This document shows, piece by piece, positions 26,573 to 34,472 of a stretch of 64,000 bases of DNA. The DNA lies in NCBI RefSeq assembly GCF_036206005.1, contig NZ_CP108143.1, positions 992,001-1,056,000 on the forward strand, given 5' to 3'. Source of the stretch: Streptomyces sp. NBC_00178. GTDB lineage: Bacteria; Actinomycetota; Actinomycetes; Streptomycetales; Streptomycetaceae. The notes below the pieces were generated by a model. It was not told where the DNA came from. It did not search any database and saw only the letters and a list, made by a program, of their open reading frames with translations. Position 1 is the first letter of the stretch. Each line of letters opens with the position of its first letter. Both the position numbers and the translations under genes were made by a program.

Positions 26573-28003
26573 ATGCCCCAGGAACCCACCTCACCGCTCC
26601 GTGCCGCTCCGGGTGCGACACCCCAGGAACGGGCCGCGCTCGGCCGGTCCGCCCGCAAGCGGGCCCCCCGGTCGGGCCACAGCGTGTACGAGCGACCGGC
26701 GGGGCGGCCGGATCCGCTGGCCCTCCTCGAGGCCCAGTCGGCCGCCAGGGTGCACGAGCTCGTTCCCATCCGGTACGGGCGGATGACGGAGTCGCCGTTC
26801 CGCTTCTACCGCGGGGCCGCCGCGATCATGGCATCCGACCTTGCCGGGACGCCGGTCTCCGGCATCAGGGCCCAGCTCTGCGGTGACGCCCACCTGCTGA
26901 ACTTCCGGCTGCTCGCCTCCCCCGAACGCAATCTGCTCTTCGACATCAACGACTTCGACGAGACCCTGCCGGGGCCCTGGGAGTGGGACGTGAAGCGGCT
27001 GGTGGCGAGTCTCGTCATCGCGGGGCGCGCCAACGGCTTCTCGGACAAGGAGCGGGCCGGCGTCGTGCGGGCCACCGTGCGCTCGTACAGGGAGGCGATG
27101 ACCGGGTTCGCGGCGATGCGGAATCTCGAGGTCTGGTACACGAAGACGGACGTGGACCGCCTGCGGGCGGTGGCCTCGGACAAGCTCGCCGCGCGAGGGC
27201 GCAAGCGGGTGGCGAGGGCGACGGCGAAGGCCCGCACCCGCGACAGTCTGCAGGCGTTCGGCAAGCTCACCGAGGTGAGCGGCGGGAGGCTCAGGATCGC
27301 CGCGGACCCGCCTCTGGTCGTGCCGGTCGCCGACCTGCTGCCCGACGCGGAACGACGCGCGACGGAGGGGCAGTTCCACAGGCTTCTGCGACGCTACGGC
27401 CGCAGCCTGCCCTCGGACCGGCGGGCGCTGCTGGCCGACTTCGAGCCCGTGGACCTCGCCCGCAAGGTCGTGGGCGTGGGCAGCGTCGGGACGCGCTGCT
27501 GGATCATCCTGCTGCTGGGCAGGGACGGCGGGGACCCCCTCTTCCTCCAGGCGAAGGAGGCGGACACCTCCGTGCTCGCGCCGCACGCGGGGGCGAGCGC
27601 CTACCGGAACCAGGGCGAACGGGTGGTGGCGGGCCAGCGCCTGATGCAGGCCGCGGGTGACATCTTCCTCGGCTGGGAGCGCGTGGAGGGGTTCGACGGG
27701 AAGCGCCGGGACTTCTACCTGCGTCAGCTGCGCGACTGGAAGGGCATCGTCGAACCCGAACTCATGGTGCCGCGCGGCATGACCGCCTTCGGTGAGCTGT
27801 GCGGTTCGACACTGGCCCGCGCGCACGCGCGGTCCGGCGACCGCATCGCGATCGCGGCCTACCTCGGCCGCGGCGACGTGTTCGACCGGGCGCTGGTGCC
27901 GTTCGCCGAGCTGTACGCCGACCAGAACGAGAGGGATCACCGGGCCCTGGTCGACGCGGTGTCCGCCGGCAGACTTCCGGTCGCCCACGAGAGCGCTGCC
28001 TAG
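26573..28003 (+). CDS. DUF2252 protein, kinase-like fold
   Basis: ATG 26573 is preceded by AGGAGGG; 476 residues. Family motifs visible are RMTESPFRFYRGAA, LCGDAHLLNF, DINDFDETLPGPWEWDVKRL and YLRQLRDWKG. CGDAHLLNF and DINDFDE resemble the catalytic HGD-type loop and metal-binding Asp of aminoglycoside-phosphotransferase-like kinases, so a small-molecule kinase activity is possible; the real substrate is unknown. It is followed by a CLC gene 124 bases later. Confidence 0.88.
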   Translation: MPQEPTSPLRAAPGATPQERAALGRSARKRAPRSGHSVYERPAGRPDPLALLEAQSAARVHELVPIRYGRMTESPFRFYRGAAAIMASDLAGTPVSGIRAQLCGDAHLLNFRLLASPERNLLFDINDFDETLPGPWEWDVKRLVASLVIAGRANGFSDKERAGVVRATVRSYREAMTGFAAMRNLEVWYTKTDVDRLRAVASDKLAARGRKRVARATAKARTRDSLQAFGKLTEVSGGRLRIAADPPLVVPVADLLPDAERRATEGQFHRLLRRYGRSLPSDRRALLADFEPVDLARKVVGVGSVGTRCWIILLLGRDGGDPLFLQAKEADTSVLAPHAGASAYRNQGERVVAGQRLMQAAGDIFLGWERVEGFDGKRRDFYLRQLRDWKGIVEPELMVPRGMTAFGELCGSTLARAHARSGDRIAIAAYLGRGDVFDRALVPFAELYADQNERDHRALVDAVSAGRLPVAHESAA

Positions 28004-28126
28004 CGGACCCGCATTCGCTGCCACTCGACAGCGGGTACATCACAGACATAAGCGGACATCGTGGTATCACCGTGTGGACCCCCGCCGGGCGGAACGCCCC
28101 GGCCGGGACCCGACACCGAGGAGACC

Positions 28127-29464
28127 ATGACCATGTCGGCCGAACCGGTCGGAGCACCCGGCGCGGAGGCCCCCGATCCGCTCACGGTGGTCCGCACCCG
28201 GGGATACGCGGTGCTGCTGATCATGGTGGCACTCCTCGGAGTCCCCCTCTCCGCTGCGGCGTTCGGGTTCCTCGCCCTCGTCCATGAACTGGAGACCCTG
28301 ACCTTCGAGGACCTCCCCCGCGGGCTGGGCTTCGACGGCGCACCGTCGTGGTGGCCGGTGCCTCTGCTCGCCGTGTCGGGTCTGCTCACCGGGCTGGCCG
28401 TCCATTACCTGCCCGGGACGGGTGGACACGAGCCGGCCGAGGGGTTCGTCAATTCAGGGTCGCCGACCGCCGCGCAGCTTCCCGGGGTGGCGCTCGCGGC
28501 GCTGGCGTCGCTCGGGCTCGGCGTGGTCCTCGGCCCCGAGGCACCTCTCATCGCCCTCGGCGGCGGACTCGCCGCGTACGCGGCTCACCTGCTGAAGCCG
28601 GGCATCGAGCCGCGCGCGGGCGCGATGGTGGCGGCGGCCGGCAGCTTCGCCGCCGTCAGCGCACTGCTCGGCTCACCGCTTCTCGGTGCGTTCCTGCTGA
28701 TGGAGGCGTCGGGACTGGCCGGGATGATGCTCGGCATCGTCCTCGTGCCGGGGCTGCTGGCCTCGGGAATCGGTTCGCTCATCTTCATCGGCCTGGGCTC
28801 GTGGACCGGCCTGGGTACGTACTCCCTGACGCTTCCTCACGTGCCGCACACCCCCCAGCCCACCGTGGCCGAGTTCGGCTGGGCACTCGTGCTCGGGGCG
28901 GCTGCCGCCCTCGTCGGAACGGGCGTCAGACGGCTCTCGCTGTCGCTCAGGGACCGTGTCGCGCAGCGGCGGATCGTCGCGACCGTGGTGATGGGTCTGA
29001 CCGTCGGCGTCCTCGCCCTCCTCTACGCGGAGAGTACGGGCAGGGAGGCCTCCGAAGTGCTCTTCTCCGGCCAGGACGACCTCGGCGGCCTGCTCGCCGA
29101 GGACGCCACGTACACGGCCGCGACCCTCCTGGTGCTGATCGTCTGCAAGGCGCTCGCCTACTCCGCCTCGCTGAGCGCCTTCAGGGGCGGCCCCATCTTC
29201 CCGTCGATGTTCCTCGGCGCGGCGGGCGGGCTGGCGCTCTCGCACCTGCCCGGCCTGAACGCCACCTCGGGTTTCGCGATGGGCATCGGGGCGATGTGCG
29301 TGGCCATGCTCCGCCTGCCCTTGACGTCGGTGCTGCTGGCCACGCTGCTGCTGGGACGCGAGGGCATCACCGTCATGCCGCTCGTGATCGTCTCCGTGGT
29401 GGTCTCCTACGTCCTGGTGCTCAGGTTCGAGCGCCCTTCGAAGGCGAGCACAGCGCCCAGATGA
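28127..29464 (+). CDS. CLC-family chloride channel or Cl-/H+ antiporter
   Basis: ATG 28127 follows GAGGAGACC; the product is 445 residues with 10-12 membrane segments. The CLC signatures are recognisable: LGVVLGPEAPLIALGGG (the GxEGP filter with the gating Glu, here GPEAP), LLGSPLLGAFLLMEA and AFRGGPIFPSMFLGAAGG (GxFxP). Antiporters usually also have an internal proton Glu, which cannot be assigned by eye here. Its 3' end overlaps the convergent DUF7144 gene by 44 bases. Confidence 0.9.
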   Translation: MTMSAEPVGAPGAEAPDPLTVVRTRGYAVLLIMVALLGVPLSAAAFGFLALVHELETLTFEDLPRGLGFDGAPSWWPVPLLAVSGLLTGLAVHYLPGTGGHEPAEGFVNSGSPTAAQLPGVALAALASLGLGVVLGPEAPLIALGGGLAAYAAHLLKPGIEPRAGAMVAAAGSFAAVSALLGSPLLGAFLLMEASGLAGMMLGIVLVPGLLASGIGSLIFIGLGSWTGLGTYSLTLPHVPHTPQPTVAEFGWALVLGAAAALVGTGVRRLSLSLRDRVAQRRIVATVVMGLTVGVLALLYAESTGREASEVLFSGQDDLGGLLAEDATYTAATLLVLIVCKALAYSASLSAFRGGPIFPSMFLGAAGGLALSHLPGLNATSGFAMGIGAMCVAMLRLPLTSVLLATLLLGREGITVMPLVIVSVVVSYVLVLRFERPSKASTAPR

Positions 29465-29852
29465 CGAAGATGTTGATCGCGATGAGGACGATCGACCAGA
29501 ACGGGTAGTACGGGAGCCACAGGAAGTTGGCGACCACCAGGAAGCCCGCGAGCAGGACCCCGACGGCCCGGGCCCAGAACGCCCCGGTGAACAGCGCGCA
29601 GCCGGCGATCACCACCACGATGCCCAGGATGAGGTGCACCCAGCCCCAGCCGGTCAGGCTGAACTGGAAGACGTAGTTGCGCGTCGAGACGAACAGGTCG
29701 TCCTTGGCGATCGCGGCGACCCCTTCGAGGATGGCCATCGCGCCGCCGAAGATCATCATTACCGCGGCGAAGGTGGTCCACCCGGTCACGGCGACCCGGC
29801 GTCCGCCACCGGAGTCGTGACCCGCCCGCGTCCCGCTCATGCTTCCAGCCAT
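29421..29852 (-). CDS. DUF7144-type small membrane protein
   Basis: ATG 29852 has GAGGAGG five bases upstream; 143 residues with four predicted membrane helices (TTFAAVMMIFGGAMAILEG, WGWVHLILGIVVVIAGCAL, AVGVLLAGFLVVANFLWLP, IVLIAINIFVIWAL). The sequence matches the short four-helix family common in actinobacteria. The function is unknown. The convergent overlap with the CLC gene (29421-29464) may allow antisense interference. Confidence 0.85.
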   Translation of the reverse strand: MAGSMSGTRAGHDSGGGRRVAVTGWTTFAAVMMIFGGAMAILEGVAAIAKDDLFVSTRNYVFQFSLTGWGWVHLILGIVVVIAGCALFTGAFWARAVGVLLAGFLVVANFLWLPYYPFWSIVLIAINIFVIWALCSPSKGART

Positions 29853-29989
29853 GTCGGCCTCCTCGTTTCCGCAGCCGATGCCGGCACGCAAGCGCCGAAA
29901 TGCGGCTTATGTTGCCTTTACCAAGACTGACACGCCATCACCCGATCGGCACATGGACGGCCGCGACCCCTCGATCCCAGAACAGAGAT

Positions 29990-30577
29990 ATGCTCCCGAA
30001 TATGAGAGGCGATGCGTGCCGGGACTCCGTGGACGCCCGGCTCGCGGCGCGACTGGCGGCGCTGCGTACCGAGCACGGCTGGTCCCTCGACGAACTGTCC
30101 GGCCGGGCCGGCGTGAGCCGGTCCACGCTGTCGCGGCTGGAGCGGGGCGAGCTGAGCCCGACCACTTCGGTCCTCGGACAGCTCTGCACGGCCTACGGGC
30201 GGACGATGTCACGTCTCCTGATGGAGGTGGAGGAGGAACCCGCACCCCTCGTCCGGGCCGCGAGCCAGCCGGTCCGGCGCGACGAGCGGTCCGGATTCAC
30301 GCGCCGGTCCGTCTCCCCGCCCCATCCCGCGCTGCGCGGCGAGGTCGTCGAGGGCACGCTCGACGCGGGTGCCTCGATCGTCTACGGGAACGCACCCGTG
30401 CCGGGGGTCGAGCAGCACGTCTGGGTGCTCGACGGCACGGTCGAGATCACCGTGGAGGGCGCCGCGCACACCGTGCACAGGGGCGACTGCCTGCGCTTCC
30501 GGCTGCACGGCCCCTCCCGCTTCCACTGCCCCGGACCGGACCCGGTCCGCTACGCCCTGCTGATCGTCCTGCCGTGA
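29990..30577 (+). CDS. XRE-family regulator with C-terminal cupin
   Basis: An HTH_3 domain (LAARLAALRTEHGWSLDEL then SGRAGVSRSTLSRLERGE) occupies residues ~15-70. A cupin follows at residues ~110-195 (PGVEQHVWVLDGTVEITVEG ... VHRGDCLRFRLHGP). ATG 29990 or 30002 may be the start. This architecture is typical of small-molecule-sensing repressors. The acetyltransferase gene begins 19 bases after the stop and is probably its target and operon partner. Confidence 0.92.
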   Translation: MLPNMRGDACRDSVDARLAARLAALRTEHGWSLDELSGRAGVSRSTLSRLERGELSPTTSVLGQLCTAYGRTMSRLLMEVEEEPAPLVRAASQPVRRDERSGFTRRSVSPPHPALRGEVVEGTLDAGASIVYGNAPVPGVEQHVWVLDGTVEITVEGAAHTVHRGDCLRFRLHGPSRFHCPGPDPVRYALLIVLP

Positions 30578-30596
30578 ACGTGAAAGGACCCGCTTC

Positions 30597-31136
30597 ATGA
30601 CCGAGATCGTCTCCGTGTCCGGCCCCGAACTGGTCACTTACGCCGATGAACTCGCCACCCTGCTCATCGAGGCCGTGGAGGGCGGCGCCTCCGTGGGTTT
30701 CCTCTCCCCCCTGGACCGGACGACCGCGGCCGACTGGTGGCGCGAGCGGGCCGGGGCCGTGGAGTCCGGCAGCCAGCAGGTGTGGATCGCACGCGACGGC
30801 GACGCACGCGCGGTCGGCACGATCAGCCTCGTCAGGACGGCCCTGCCCAACGCCCGTCACCGTGCGGAGGTCGCCAAGCTCGTCGTCGCGCCGTCGGCGC
30901 GCGGCCGGGGCATCGGCCGCGCACTGCTGACCGCCGTCGAGGAGTGGGCGGCCGCGGCGGGCCTGACCCTGCTGGTCCTGGACACCGAGACGGGGAGCGA
31001 CGCCGAGCGCCTGTACCGGTCCGAGGGCTGGACTCCCTGCGGATCGGTCCCGGACTACGCGGCGGACCCCTACGGCACGCTCCGGGCCACCACCTTCTAC
31101 TACCGGTCCCTCGGCCGCCCGGGGGCCGCCGCCTGA
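30597..31136 (+). CDS. GNAT-family N-acetyltransferase
   Basis: The 179-residue protein has the acetyl-CoA binding motif A (KLVVAPSARGRGIGRALLTA, containing R/Q-G-x-G-R/A) and motif B (GWTPCGSVPDYA). It is co-transcribed with the XRE/cupin regulator. The substrate cannot be read from sequence; an amino-acid or antibiotic-like amine is usual for such pairs. Confidence 0.92.
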   Translation: MTEIVSVSGPELVTYADELATLLIEAVEGGASVGFLSPLDRTTAADWWRERAGAVESGSQQVWIARDGDARAVGTISLVRTALPNARHRAEVAKLVVAPSARGRGIGRALLTAVEEWAAAAGLTLLVLDTETGSDAERLYRSEGWTPCGSVPDYAADPYGTLRATTFYYRSLGRPGAAA

Positions 31137-31183
31137 GGGGCGTCACAATGGGAGCGACGCCACGCTCATCGAGGAGATACTTC

Positions 31184-31672
31184 ATGACCCTGCACGACAT
31201 CCCGCTCCGCACGCTCACCGGCGAGCCGACGACCCTGGGCGCCTACAAGGGCTCGGCCGTCCTGCTGGTGAACGTCGCCTCCAAGTGCGGGCTCACTCCC
31301 CAGTACGCCGGCCTGGAGAACCTCCAGAAGACCTACGGGGACCGCGGGTTCACGGTTCTCGGCGTGCCCTGCAACCAGTTCGCGGGCCAGGAGCCGGGCA
31401 CGGCGGAGGAGATCCAGACGTTCTGCTCGACGACGTACGGGGTCAGCTTCCCGCTGCTGGAGAAGGTCGACGTCAACGGCGAGAACCGGCACCCGCTCTA
31501 CACGGAGCTGACGAAGCTCGGCGACTCCGAGGGCGCGGCCGGTGACGTCCAGTGGAACTTCGAGAAGTTCCTGATCTCGCCGGCCGGTGAGCCGGTCGCC
31601 CGCATCCGCCCCCGCACCGAGCCGGAGGCCCCCGAGGTCGTGGCGGTCATCGAGGCGAACCTGCCGCGCTAA
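31184..31672 (+). CDS. Glutathione-peroxidase-family thiol peroxidase
   Basis: ATG 31184 with GAGGAG upstream; 162 residues. The peroxidatic Cys35 (VASKCGLTPQY), Gln in CNQFAGQEPG and Trp in VQWNFEKFL form the GPx catalytic set. Cys replaces selenocysteine and there is a further Cys in the second helix region (FCSTTYG), as in thioredoxin-dependent GPx proteins. In streptomycetes, which lack glutathione, reduction by thioredoxin or mycothiol is expected. It detoxifies hydroperoxides in the cytoplasm. Confidence 0.93.
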   Translation: MTLHDIPLRTLTGEPTTLGAYKGSAVLLVNVASKCGLTPQYAGLENLQKTYGDRGFTVLGVPCNQFAGQEPGTAEEIQTFCSTTYGVSFPLLEKVDVNGENRHPLYTELTKLGDSEGAAGDVQWNFEKFLISPAGEPVARIRPRTEPEAPEVVAVIEANLPR

Positions 31673-31685
31673 CGGGCGGGCCGGC

Positions 31686-31721
31686 ACGGGGGCCGGACCG
31701 CTTCGGCGGTCCGGCCCCCGT
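31686..31721. terminator. Bidirectional terminator with UUCG loop
   Basis: A perfect 16-bp stem (ACGGGGGCCGGACCGC and its complement) closes a TTCG tetraloop, between the convergent gpx and acyl-CoA dehydrogenase genes. Confidence 0.85.
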
Positions 31722-31740
31722 CGCGCCCGGGCGGGAGGCC

Positions 31741-32967
31741 TTACCGGATCGGCATCCCGGACAGGGTGCGGGCGATCACCAGGCGCTGGATCTCGCTCGT
31801 GCCCTCGAAGATGGTGTAGATCGCGGCGTCACGGTGCATGCGCTCCACCGGGTACTCGCGGGTGAAGCCGTTCCCGCCTAGGATCTGCACGGCCTGCGCG
31901 GTGACCGTCTTGGCCGTCTCGCTGGCGTAGAGCTTCGACATCGACCCCTCGGCCGCCGTGAACGGCTTCCCGGCGCTCGCCATCCAGGAGGCGCGCCAGA
32001 CGAGGAGGCGCGCCGCGTCGATCTGCGTACGCATGTCGGCCAGCTGGAAGGCCACGCCCTGGTTGTCGATGATCGGGCGGCCGAACTGGGTGCGGGTCCT
32101 GGCGTAGTCGAGGGCGACCTCGTAGGCGGCGCGGGCGGTGCCGACCGCCATGGCGCCGACGGCCGGGCGCGACGCCTCGAAGGTGGCCATCGCCGCGTTC
32201 TTGAGGCGCTCGCCGCCGGACTTCGCCCGCTCGCGGGCACGGGCCAGACGCTCGTCGAGCTTCTCCTTGCCGCCGAGCAGGCAGTGGCCGGGGATCCGCA
32301 CGTCCTCCAGCACCACCTCGGCGGTGTGCGAGGCGCGGATGCCGTGCTTCTTGAACTTCTGGCCCTGCGACAGGCCGGGGGTGGCCGGCGGGACGATGAA
32401 GGAGGCGTGGCCCTTCGAGCCGAGTTCGGGGTCGACGACGGCGACGACGACGTGGACGTTGGCGATACCGCCGTTGGTCGCCCAGGTCTTGGTGCCGTTG
32501 AGCACCCACTCGTCCTTGGCCTCGTCGTAGACCGCACGGGTGCGCATCGAGGCCACGTCCGAACCGGCGTCGGGCTCGGAGGAGCAGAAGGCGGCGACCT
32601 TGACGTCGTCGGCGTCACCGTACATCTGGGGAATCCAGGTGCCGATCTGCTCCTCGGTGCCGTTGGCGAGGACGCCCACGGCCGCGAGGCCCGTGCCGAC
32701 GATCGACAGGGCGATGCCCGCGTCGCCCCAGAACAGCTCCTCCATCGCCACGGGGATGCCGAGTCCCGTGGGGTCGAAGAACTGCTGGGCGTAGAAGTCG
32801 AGGGAGTAGATGCCGACCTTGGCCGCCTCCTGGATGACGGGCCACGGCGTTTCCTCACGCTCGTCCCACTCCGAAGCGGCCGGCCGGATCACCTCGGCGG
32901 CGAATCCGTGCAGCCAGTCACGGACCTGCTTCTGGTCGTCGTTGAGCTCGAGCGTGAACTCGGCCAT
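31741..32967 (-). CDS. Acyl-CoA dehydrogenase
   Basis: ATG 32967 (MAEFTLELNDDQKQ) with GGAGGGAAC upstream; 408 residues. FAD-binding segments CSSEPDAGSDVASMRTRA and WATNGGIANVHVV, the arginine/glutamine tail motif AVQILGGNGFTREYPVERM, and the catalytic base region IFEGTSEIQRL are present. It catalyses alpha,beta-dehydrogenation of an acyl-CoA, passing electrons to ETF. A TetR gene is divergent with overlapping palindromes in between, so control by acyl-CoA-responsive repression is inferred. Confidence 0.93.
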   Translation of the reverse strand: MAEFTLELNDDQKQVRDWLHGFAAEVIRPAASEWDEREETPWPVIQEAAKVGIYSLDFYAQQFFDPTGLGIPVAMEELFWGDAGIALSIVGTGLAAVGVLANGTEEQIGTWIPQMYGDADDVKVAAFCSSEPDAGSDVASMRTRAVYDEAKDEWVLNGTKTWATNGGIANVHVVVAVVDPELGSKGHASFIVPPATPGLSQGQKFKKHGIRASHTAEVVLEDVRIPGHCLLGGKEKLDERLARARERAKSGGERLKNAAMATFEASRPAVGAMAVGTARAAYEVALDYARTRTQFGRPIIDNQGVAFQLADMRTQIDAARLLVWRASWMASAGKPFTAAEGSMSKLYASETAKTVTAQAVQILGGNGFTREYPVERMHRDAAIYTIFEGTSEIQRLVIARTLSGMPIR

Positions 32968-32995
32968 GTTCCCTCCATGCACTTCCGGATAACCC

Positions 32996-33024
32996 GTTAC
33001 TAGCGGTAACAACAGTCTGTTACC
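32996..33024. promoter_or_regulatory. Overlapping palindromic operators between acyl-CoA dehydrogenase and TetR
   Basis: Two interlocked inverted repeats share a half-site: GTTAC-N5-GTAAC at 32996-33010 and GGTAACA-N6-TGTTACC at 33005-33024. They lie 29-57 bases upstream of the dehydrogenase start. They are the best candidate sites for the divergent TetR protein. Confidence 0.65.
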
Positions 33025-33137
33025 AGCAAGTAGCCTCTGTCAACCGCCCCGCTGCGGATCAACGTGCGGCCGAGCAGGGTGTTACGTTGCCCGGGCGTGA
33101 CGAGATCGAGGACAGCCGGTGGGGCGGGAGAGACGAC

Positions 33138-33788
33138 ATGGAGACCGCACGAGGAGCCGAACGGCAGCGAACAGCGGCGGAACGGCGTCGCAGGGAACTG
33201 CTGGAAGCGGCGGACCGAGTGGTGCTCAGGGACGGCCCCAAGGCCTCGATGAACGCGATCGCCGCCGAAGCCGGGATCACGAAGCCCATCCTCTACCGGC
33301 ACTTCGGCGACAAGGGCGGCCTGTACCGCGCCCTGGCCAAGCGGCACACCGACGCCCTCCTCAGCGCCCTCAGGGCCGCCCTGGACGCCCCCTCCGAGCG
33401 CCGCGAACGCGTCGAGGCGACCCTGGACACCTACCTGGCGGCGATCGAGGCACGGCCGCAGGTCTACCGCTTCCTCATGCACCCGTCGGACGACGCGGCG
33501 CCCTCGCCCGAGCAGGGCTTCGACGTCGGCCGGCACTCGGCACCCCTGCTGCGCCGGCTCGGCGAGGAGCTGGGCAAGGTGATCATGGAACGGGTCGACC
33601 TCGGACCGGACGGCGAGCAGATGGCCCGGATCTGGGGCCACGGCATCGTCGGCATGATGCACGCGGCCGGTGACTGGTGGCTCGGCGACCGCCCCTGCTC
33701 GCGCGAGCAGCTCGTGCGCAGCCTCGCCGATCTGCTCTGGGGCAGGCTGGCCGAGGCGAGCGACCGGCCGGGTGGCCAGGGCTTCTGA
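33138..33788 (+). CDS. TetR-family transcriptional regulator
   Basis: 216 residues from ATG 33138. The N-terminal HTH is standard (ERRRRELLEAADRVVLRDGP, MNAIAAEAGITKPILYRHFG), with a C-terminal ligand domain. It is divergent from the acyl-CoA dehydrogenase gene, with perfect palindromes 114-142 bases upstream of its start. A fatty-acid or acyl-CoA-responsive repressor role is the obvious inference. Confidence 0.92.
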   Translation: METARGAERQRTAAERRRRELLEAADRVVLRDGPKASMNAIAAEAGITKPILYRHFGDKGGLYRALAKRHTDALLSALRAALDAPSERRERVEATLDTYLAAIEARPQVYRFLMHPSDDAAPSPEQGFDVGRHSAPLLRRLGEELGKVIMERVDLGPDGEQMARIWGHGIVGMMHAAGDWWLGDRPCSREQLVRSLADLLWGRLAEASDRPGGQGF

Positions 33789-33806
33789 GACCGCCTGGGA
33801 CGCGGG

Positions 33807-34379
33807 TCAGGCGGTGTCCGTACGCCCCCACGGGGAACGCCGGACGGCCCGCAGCGCCCTGGTGCGCCGGAAGCCGGTCAGCCGGTCCGTGTAGACCCGG
33901 CCGTCGAGGTGGTCGCACTCGTGCTGCAGGCAGCGGGCGAACCAGCCCGTGCCGGTGATCCGTACCGGCTCCCCGGTCACGCTCCGCCCCTCGACCACGG
34001 CCCGGTCGAAACGCGGCGTGCCCGCTTCGAGGCCCGGAAGCGACAGACAGCCCTCCGGTCCGCGTACGGTGATCCCGTCCGCCTCGACGAGTACCGGGTT
34101 GACGAGGTGACCGAGGTGCCGGACCTCGTCGTCGTCCGGGCAGTCGTAGACGAACACCTTGAGCGGGACGCCGATCTGGTTCGCGGCGAGCCCGACACCG
34201 TTCGCGGCGTACATGGTGGCGAACATGTCCTCCACCAGCCGGGCGAGCGACGGTCCGAAGTCGGTGACGTCGTCGCACGGGGCGTGGAGCACGGGTGCGC
34301 CGAACAGGCTCATGGCACGAACGCGTCCGGAACTGCCGGGGATCGGGCGGTTTCGCATGGGGAGAAGCGTACGTTCCAC
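33807..34379 (-). CDS. def: Peptide deformylase
   Basis: GTG 34379 is favoured because TGGAGGTCAC precedes it; ATG 34358 is the alternative. 190 residues. The three PDF motifs are intact: motif 1 NGVGLAANQIGV, motif 2 EGCLSLPG (metal Cys) and motif 3 QHECDHLDG (HExxH). It removes the N-formyl group from nascent proteins using Fe2+. Streptomycetes usually have several def paralogues; this one is not beside fmt, so it may be accessory. Confidence 0.93.
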   Translation of the reverse strand: MERTLLPMRNRPIPGSSGRVRAMSLFGAPVLHAPCDDVTDFGPSLARLVEDMFATMYAANGVGLAANQIGVPLKVFVYDCPDDDEVRHLGHLVNPVLVEADGITVRGPEGCLSLPGLEAGTPRFDRAVVEGRSVTGEPVRITGTGWFARCLQHECDHLDGRVYTDRLTGFRRTRALRAVRRSPWGRTDTA

Positions 34380-34400
34380 GTGACCTCCACGTTCCGCGTG
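34371..34400. repeat. Direct repeat overlapping the def start
   Basis: ACGTTCCACGTG at 34371 and ACGTTCCGCGTG at 34389 are spaced 18 bases apart, covering the def initiation region and facing murT. It could be a regulator site on one DNA face, or chance. Confidence 0.3.
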
Positions 34401-34472
34401 GTGCCGAGGTGCGGTCGCCGCGCCGGACATCGATAGGCTGGGCGCGGACTTACGCAAGGAGGATCAAGGACG

